Source: Halieaceae bacterium
GTDB lineage: Bacteria; Pseudomonadota; Gammaproteobacteria; Pseudomonadales; Halieaceae
NCBI GenBank assembly: GCA_003523185.1
Contig: DPGN01000057.1
Location: 48,811 to 112,810 of the forward strand
Direction of reading: 5' to 3'
DNA: 64,000 nt
Positions 60,672 through 64,000 of the stretch are shown here, piece by piece. The notes under the pieces are model-generated. The model made no database searches. It was not told the DNA's origin and saw nothing but the letters and a program-made list of their open reading frames with translations. Every line of letters starts with the position of its first letter. The first letter of the stretch is position 1. The position numbers and the translations under genes are program-made.

Positions 60672-61918
60672 GCGGCGATACGCTCCCGATAGTAGGCTTC
60701 CATTCGTTCAGCACAGCGATTCCAACAAAAGTGTTGCTCCGCTCTCAATAAGCCGCGAGAGGCATAGTCGTCTCGAAGCTGATCATCCTCAAACAGCTGG
60801 CGAATGGCAGCCGCCAGCGCGTCGCTATCCCCCGCGGGAACGACCAGGCCGGCGTCCTCAACCACTTCAGCGAGAGCACCTCCATCCGTGGACACCAGCG
60901 GCACACCGCACGCCATTGCCTCAACGGCTGGCAAACCAAAGCCCTCGTAAATAGAGGGCACGACGGCAACCGAGGCACTCGCGTATTTTTGGACCATTTC
61001 CTCGTGACTGATGCCTTTGAAACTCTCCACAACATCCCCAAGCCCCAGCGATGCGATTAGCTTTTCCGTATCACCCCCCGGCTTTGGACGGCCCACCAGA
61101 GTTAGCCGAATATCAGGATAACTCGATCGTAAGGATGCGATGGCATGCAGTAATACCGCCAAGCCTTTAAGTGGCGCGTCGGCAGATGCTGTGGTCATCA
61201 ATCGATGCGGCTCACGTTCCGTTTCAGGGAGTGGCCTGAATAGCTCAGTATCGACGCCAAGATGCATCACCGAAATCGCCGACCGATCAACATTAAAGTC
61301 GACACCAATGTCCGTCGCCGAAGCATCAGAAACCGTGACGACCGATTGCAACTGAGGTGCTACACGTTTTTGCATGCGCAAAAAACTGTGCCAGCGATGA
61401 ATCAAAAGCCGCATGTACCAGCGTGGCTCAGCGGCAAGGGCTACCCGATAATCTTTAGTGATGGGATGGTGAATCGTCGTCACCAGAGGCAGCCCACGAT
61501 GCTGCAAGCTTAGAGTTCCGTCGGCAATCGTCTGGTTGTCGTGAATGATATCGAACTCAGATTCCCGTCCTACAAACCAGCGCTTCACACGCTCACCAAA
61601 GGTATAAGGCTCGGCAAAACCGCCGGTCAACTTACTAAACCATTCGATGCGCTCTAGCCGCGATAGTAGTTGTATGGGGCGAATAGACCTCAAGCCGTGC
61701 TCATACAAATCGAGGCTGGGTAAACGAACCAGTGTGACTTGCGGGTCTAGCTGAGGGTAGGGAGGGCCCGAGATCACGGTCACCTTGTGACCCCTTCGAG
61801 CCAATGAGCGGGAGAGATATTTCAAGTAGATGCCCTGTCCACCCGAATGCGGGGCAGACCGATAGCCCAAAAGTGCAATGTTGAGCGGCGCATCAGGCGC
61901 CACAGATGTCTGTGACAT
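60665..61918 (-). CDS. GT4-family glycosyltransferase
   Basis: 417 residues from ATG 61918; the frame extends to a TTG at 61999 and no strong ribosome site is seen. LNIALLGYRSAPHSGGQGIYLKYLSRSLARRGHKVTVI is the GT-B N-terminal domain; VVPSIYEGFGLPAVEAMACGVPLVSTDGGALAEVVEDAGLVV is the EX7E nucleotide-sugar motif of GT4. Cytoplasmic. With two methyltransferases and waaA nearby, a surface glycan role is likely but unproven. Confidence 0.9.
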   Translation of the reverse strand: MSQTSVAPDAPLNIALLGYRSAPHSGGQGIYLKYLSRSLARRGHKVTVISGPPYPQLDPQVTLVRLPSLDLYEHGLRSIRPIQLLSRLERIEWFSKLTGGFAEPYTFGERVKRWFVGRESEFDIIHDNQTIADGTLSLQHRGLPLVTTIHHPITKDYRVALAAEPRWYMRLLIHRWHSFLRMQKRVAPQLQSVVTVSDASATDIGVDFNVDRSAISVMHLGVDTELFRPLPETEREPHRLMTTASADAPLKGLAVLLHAIASLRSSYPDIRLTLVGRPKPGGDTEKLIASLGLGDVVESFKGISHEEMVQKYASASVAVVPSIYEGFGLPAVEAMACGVPLVSTDGGALAEVVEDAGLVVPAGDSDALAAAIRQLFEDDQLRDDYASRGLLRAEQHFCWNRCAERMEAYYRERIAAC

Positions 61919-62042
61919 CAATGTGGAAGAAGCTTGCGAATTCACTGTGGGCACCCAGAAGTTGGCAGGGAGTATGCCAATAGGGCCTGACGCGGACAAC
62001 CGCGGATTGGCGTCAACACAACCATTGAGTGAACAAACCCAC

Positions 62043-62867
62043 TTACAAGCGGGCGGCTATCCAATCCAGACAGGTGCGTATAATGTCTTCTTTCTCGGGC
62101 TCGTTGAACAACTCATGATACATGCCCGGATAGACCGTGATGTGCTTATCAGTCGCACTCAAATCAGCCATAAACTGGCGCGACGCCGGTACGGATGTCA
62201 GTACATCTTCCTCACCGTGCAACAATAACGTTGGCAGAGAAATTTCACTGGCTCGTCCGAGAACGGCACTCGCCTCGTCGAATAGCGACACCAAGGTTCG
62301 GGCAGGGATGTTCTCATGATGAACCAGTGGATCAGCGACATAATCATCGACCACAGCCTGATCACGAGAGACGGCGCTTGCCTCAATCTCCATGGCTTTG
62401 GCGGCAGGGAATAGGGCGCTCAGCGTCCTCAGTAACAAGATCTGCCACGCCGGCGGTGGCTTAGGCACGCCTAGCAGTGGCCCTGTCAGGATCAGGGTCT
62501 GATAGTCGGGTGCTGCATCGAGTACGGTTCGTGCGGCGATAAGCCCGCCCATACTATGGCCAATCAACACCACCGGTAGATCGGGGTGCTCAGACGCAAT
62601 ATGGGATCTAAGCTCAGCCACCCCGGCGGTCAGATCACTGAATGACTCGACAAAGCCGCGCTTCCCTGGGGACTGTCCATGCCCAATATGATCGAGTGCA
62701 TAAACGTGAAGGTGGTTTGCTGTGAATGCTTGCGCTACGTGGTTGTAACGTCCCGAGTGCTCGCCCAGCCCGTGGCTGATAAGAACAACGCCTTTTGCAC
62801 CGTCCTCACAAGACCAGGACTGAAAGAACCGCTCGCTCGCCAGTTTGCCCGTAGATGCCCCCATCAC
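62043..62867 (-). CDS. alpha/beta hydrolase, monoacylglycerol lipase-like
   Basis: 274 residues. Oxyanion HG at SHGLGEHSGRY, nucleophile elbow GHSMGG (Ser105), Asp221 in LLLHGEEDVLT and His251 in GMYHELFNEPE complete the triad of the Hydrolase_4 (lysophospholipase/monoglyceride lipase) family. No signal peptide. 20 bases from ilvE downstream on the same strand order; likely hydrolyses monoacylglycerol or lysophospholipid. Confidence 0.88.
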   Translation of the reverse strand: MMGASTGKLASERFFQSWSCEDGAKGVVLISHGLGEHSGRYNHVAQAFTANHLHVYALDHIGHGQSPGKRGFVESFSDLTAGVAELRSHIASEHPDLPVVLIGHSMGGLIAARTVLDAAPDYQTLILTGPLLGVPKPPPAWQILLLRTLSALFPAAKAMEIEASAVSRDQAVVDDYVADPLVHHENIPARTLVSLFDEASAVLGRASEISLPTLLLHGEEDVLTSVPASRQFMADLSATDKHITVYPGMYHELFNEPEKEDIIRTCLDWIAARL

Positions 62868-62887
62868 GATCCCCTTTTATTTAGGTG

Positions 62888-63814
62888 TTAACTCACCGGT
62901 GTTAGCCACGCGCCATATTGTGACTCGCGACCGCGAACCGTATCGAAATAAATCGATTGCAGTTGCTCTGTCATGGGGCCACGGCTACCGGAACCAATTG
63001 CTCGGCCGTCGAGCTCGCGGATGGGCACTACTTCGGCCGCAGTGCCCGTAAAGAACGCCTCATCGGCCACGTACACCTCATCACGGGTGATTCTTCGTTC
63101 CTTAATCTGATAGCCAAGATCCGCCGCAATTCTGAAGATGCTATCGCGCGTAATGCCCTCTAAGCAGGAGGTCAGTTCAGGTGTATAAATCGTCCCGTCT
63201 CGCACAATAAAGACATTCTCGCCACTGCCTTCAGCCACGTAGCCCTCATTATCTAGCAGGAGCGCTTCTTCACAGCCGGCGTCAAGCGCTTCGCGCAGAG
63301 CCAAAATAGAGTTTATGTAGTTACCGTTTGCCTTTGCCTTGCACATGGTGATGTTCACGTGATGTCGGGTGTAGCTCGAGGTACGCACCCGAATACCGCG
63401 GTCCCGGGCCTCCGGGTCCATGTACGAAGGCCATGACCAAGCGGCCACCATAACGTGGGTTTTTAGATTATCCGCGCGAAGTCCCATGCCCTCTGAACCG
63501 AGGAAACACATGGGCCTGAGATACGCCTCGTCTAGACCATTGACACGAACTACCTCACGCTGCGCCTCGTTCAAGGTGTCCTTGTCATAAGGCATGTCCA
63601 TCTGCAAAATTTTCGCAGATCGGAAGAGTCGATCAGTGTGTTCATTCAACCGAAAGATACAGGTGCCATCGCCCTCGGTAGCATAGGCCCTCACGCCCTC
63701 AAAGACACCGAGACCGTAGTGGAAGGTGTGCGTTAACACATGTACTTTGGCCTCTGCCCAAGGGACGAGCTCGCCGTCTAGCCAGATAGATCCGGTCAGC
63801 TTAGACAGGTCCAT
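62888..63814 (-). CDS. ilvE: branched-chain amino acid aminotransferase
   Basis: 308 residues, typical length. Family blocks: IWLDGELVPWAEAKVHVLTHTFHYGLGVFEGVRAY at the N-terminus, the PLP lysine in CKAKANGNYINS (probably Lys161), EALLLDNEGYVAEGSGENVFIV, and CLEGITRDSIFRIA. It transfers amino groups between glutamate and branched-chain keto acids. It follows glnE, as in Pseudomonas. Confidence 0.95.
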   Translation of the reverse strand: MDLSKLTGSIWLDGELVPWAEAKVHVLTHTFHYGLGVFEGVRAYATEGDGTCIFRLNEHTDRLFRSAKILQMDMPYDKDTLNEAQREVVRVNGLDEAYLRPMCFLGSEGMGLRADNLKTHVMVAAWSWPSYMDPEARDRGIRVRTSSYTRHHVNITMCKAKANGNYINSILALREALDAGCEEALLLDNEGYVAEGSGENVFIVRDGTIYTPELTSCLEGITRDSIFRIAADLGYQIKERRITRDEVYVADEAFFTGTAAEVVPIRELDGRAIGSGSRGPMTEQLQSIYFDTVRGRESQYGAWLTPVS

Positions 63815-63855
63815 AATTATTCCTTATTCACCTCTCGCGGATGGCTCGCGAGTCA

Positions 63856-64000
63856 TTACAAATTCGGCAGCAAACGCGTGCACACTGCACTGGCCTGCTT
63901 CATTAATTCATCGGTTTCAACCGAGTCAGCGTCAGATGCGTTCGATACCGCGGCTCGATGCACTGACGACCGCAAGCCTAGATACGCTTCCTTAAGGCTA
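63856..64000 (-). CDS. glnE: glutamate-ammonia-ligase adenylyltransferase, C-terminal end (partial)
   Basis: Reading the minus strand from the window edge gives SLKEAYLGLRSSVHRAAVSNAS...LMKQASAVCTRLLPNL and a stop at 63856. This looks like the C-terminal end of GlnE, whose last helix has the form AYxxLRxxxHRxxL. The gene continues past 64000. glnE-ilvE adjacency is conserved in Pseudomonas and relatives, which supports the call, but only 47 residues are visible. Confidence 0.6.
   Translation of the reverse strand, partial: SLKEAYLGLRSSVHRAAVSNASDADSVETDELMKQASAVCTRLLPNL

Overview
The window is dominated by one nearly complete polar-flagellum gene cluster (about 1-45 kb), followed on the right by housekeeping and cell-envelope genes (45-64 kb). 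Gene order (flgBCDEFGHIJKL, flagellins, flaG-fliDST, fleQ-fleSR, fliEFGHIJK, fliLMNOPQR-flhB, flhA-flhF-flhG-fliA, then a stator pair) is that of Pseudomonas- and Vibrio-type gammaproteobacteria. The flanking pairs glnE-ilvE and parE-cpdA-DUF1249-tolC are also gammaproteobacterial. A PomAB-like stator and an octaheme cytochrome fit a marine species, perhaps near the Halieaceae (OM60/NOR5) group; this family-level placement is inference. I saw no rRNA, tRNA, CRISPR array, phage or insertion sequence, and no gene-free stretch over 300 bases.

Layout. 1-3 kb: a PilZ-like protein, an unknown small protein, a methyltransferase-like protein, and a coupled pair of export-apparatus paralogues (FlhB C-terminal-like and FliK-like). 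3-4.7 kb (+ strand): pomAB-type stator. 4.8-43.1 kb (- strand throughout): fliA, flhG, flhF, flhA, flhB, fliRQPONML, fliKJIHGFE, fleR, fleS, fleQ, fliT, fliS, fliD, flaG, four tandem flagellins, flgLKJIHG, a fifth and divergent flagellin, flgFEDCB. 43.4-45.0 kb (+): flgA, flgM, flgN. 45-46.7 kb: DUF1653 protein, rdgC and a frameshifted gloA. 46.8-51.4 kb: a class I amidotransferase, then PAP2 phosphatase, MJ1255-type glycosyltransferase and octaheme cytochrome/TPR protein. 51.4-56.9 kb: YceI, parE, cpdA, DUF1249, tolC. 56.9-64 kb: waaA, two methyltransferases, an alpha-barrel protein, a GT4 glycosyltransferase, a lipase-like hydrolase, ilvE and the 3' end of glnE.

Regulation can be read directly. 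GG-N10-GC sigma-54 promoter elements lie before flhF, fliL, fleS, fliD and flgA, and a GG-N10-GT version before flgB. Sigma-28 elements (TAAAG-type -35, N11, NYCGCTAA -10) lie before three of the four tandem flagellins and flgM. Several sigma-54 sites sit near 14-bp GTCA-N6-TGAC-like palindromes resembling FleQ boxes. The divergent flgB/flgA sigma-54 promoters flank, at equal distance, a cluster of CGGCAAG repeats. This suggests the usual hierarchy: FleQ, then sigma-54/FleSR, then sigma-28/FlgM.

Most unusual: FlhF has lost its GTP-binding motifs; FleQ lacks its receiver-like N-terminal domain and seems to lack a c-di-GMP-contacting arginine; a cysteine-containing fifth flagellin interrupts the flgF-flgG junction; FlgJ has no muramidase domain; no chemotaxis genes follow fliA where Pseudomonas has them.
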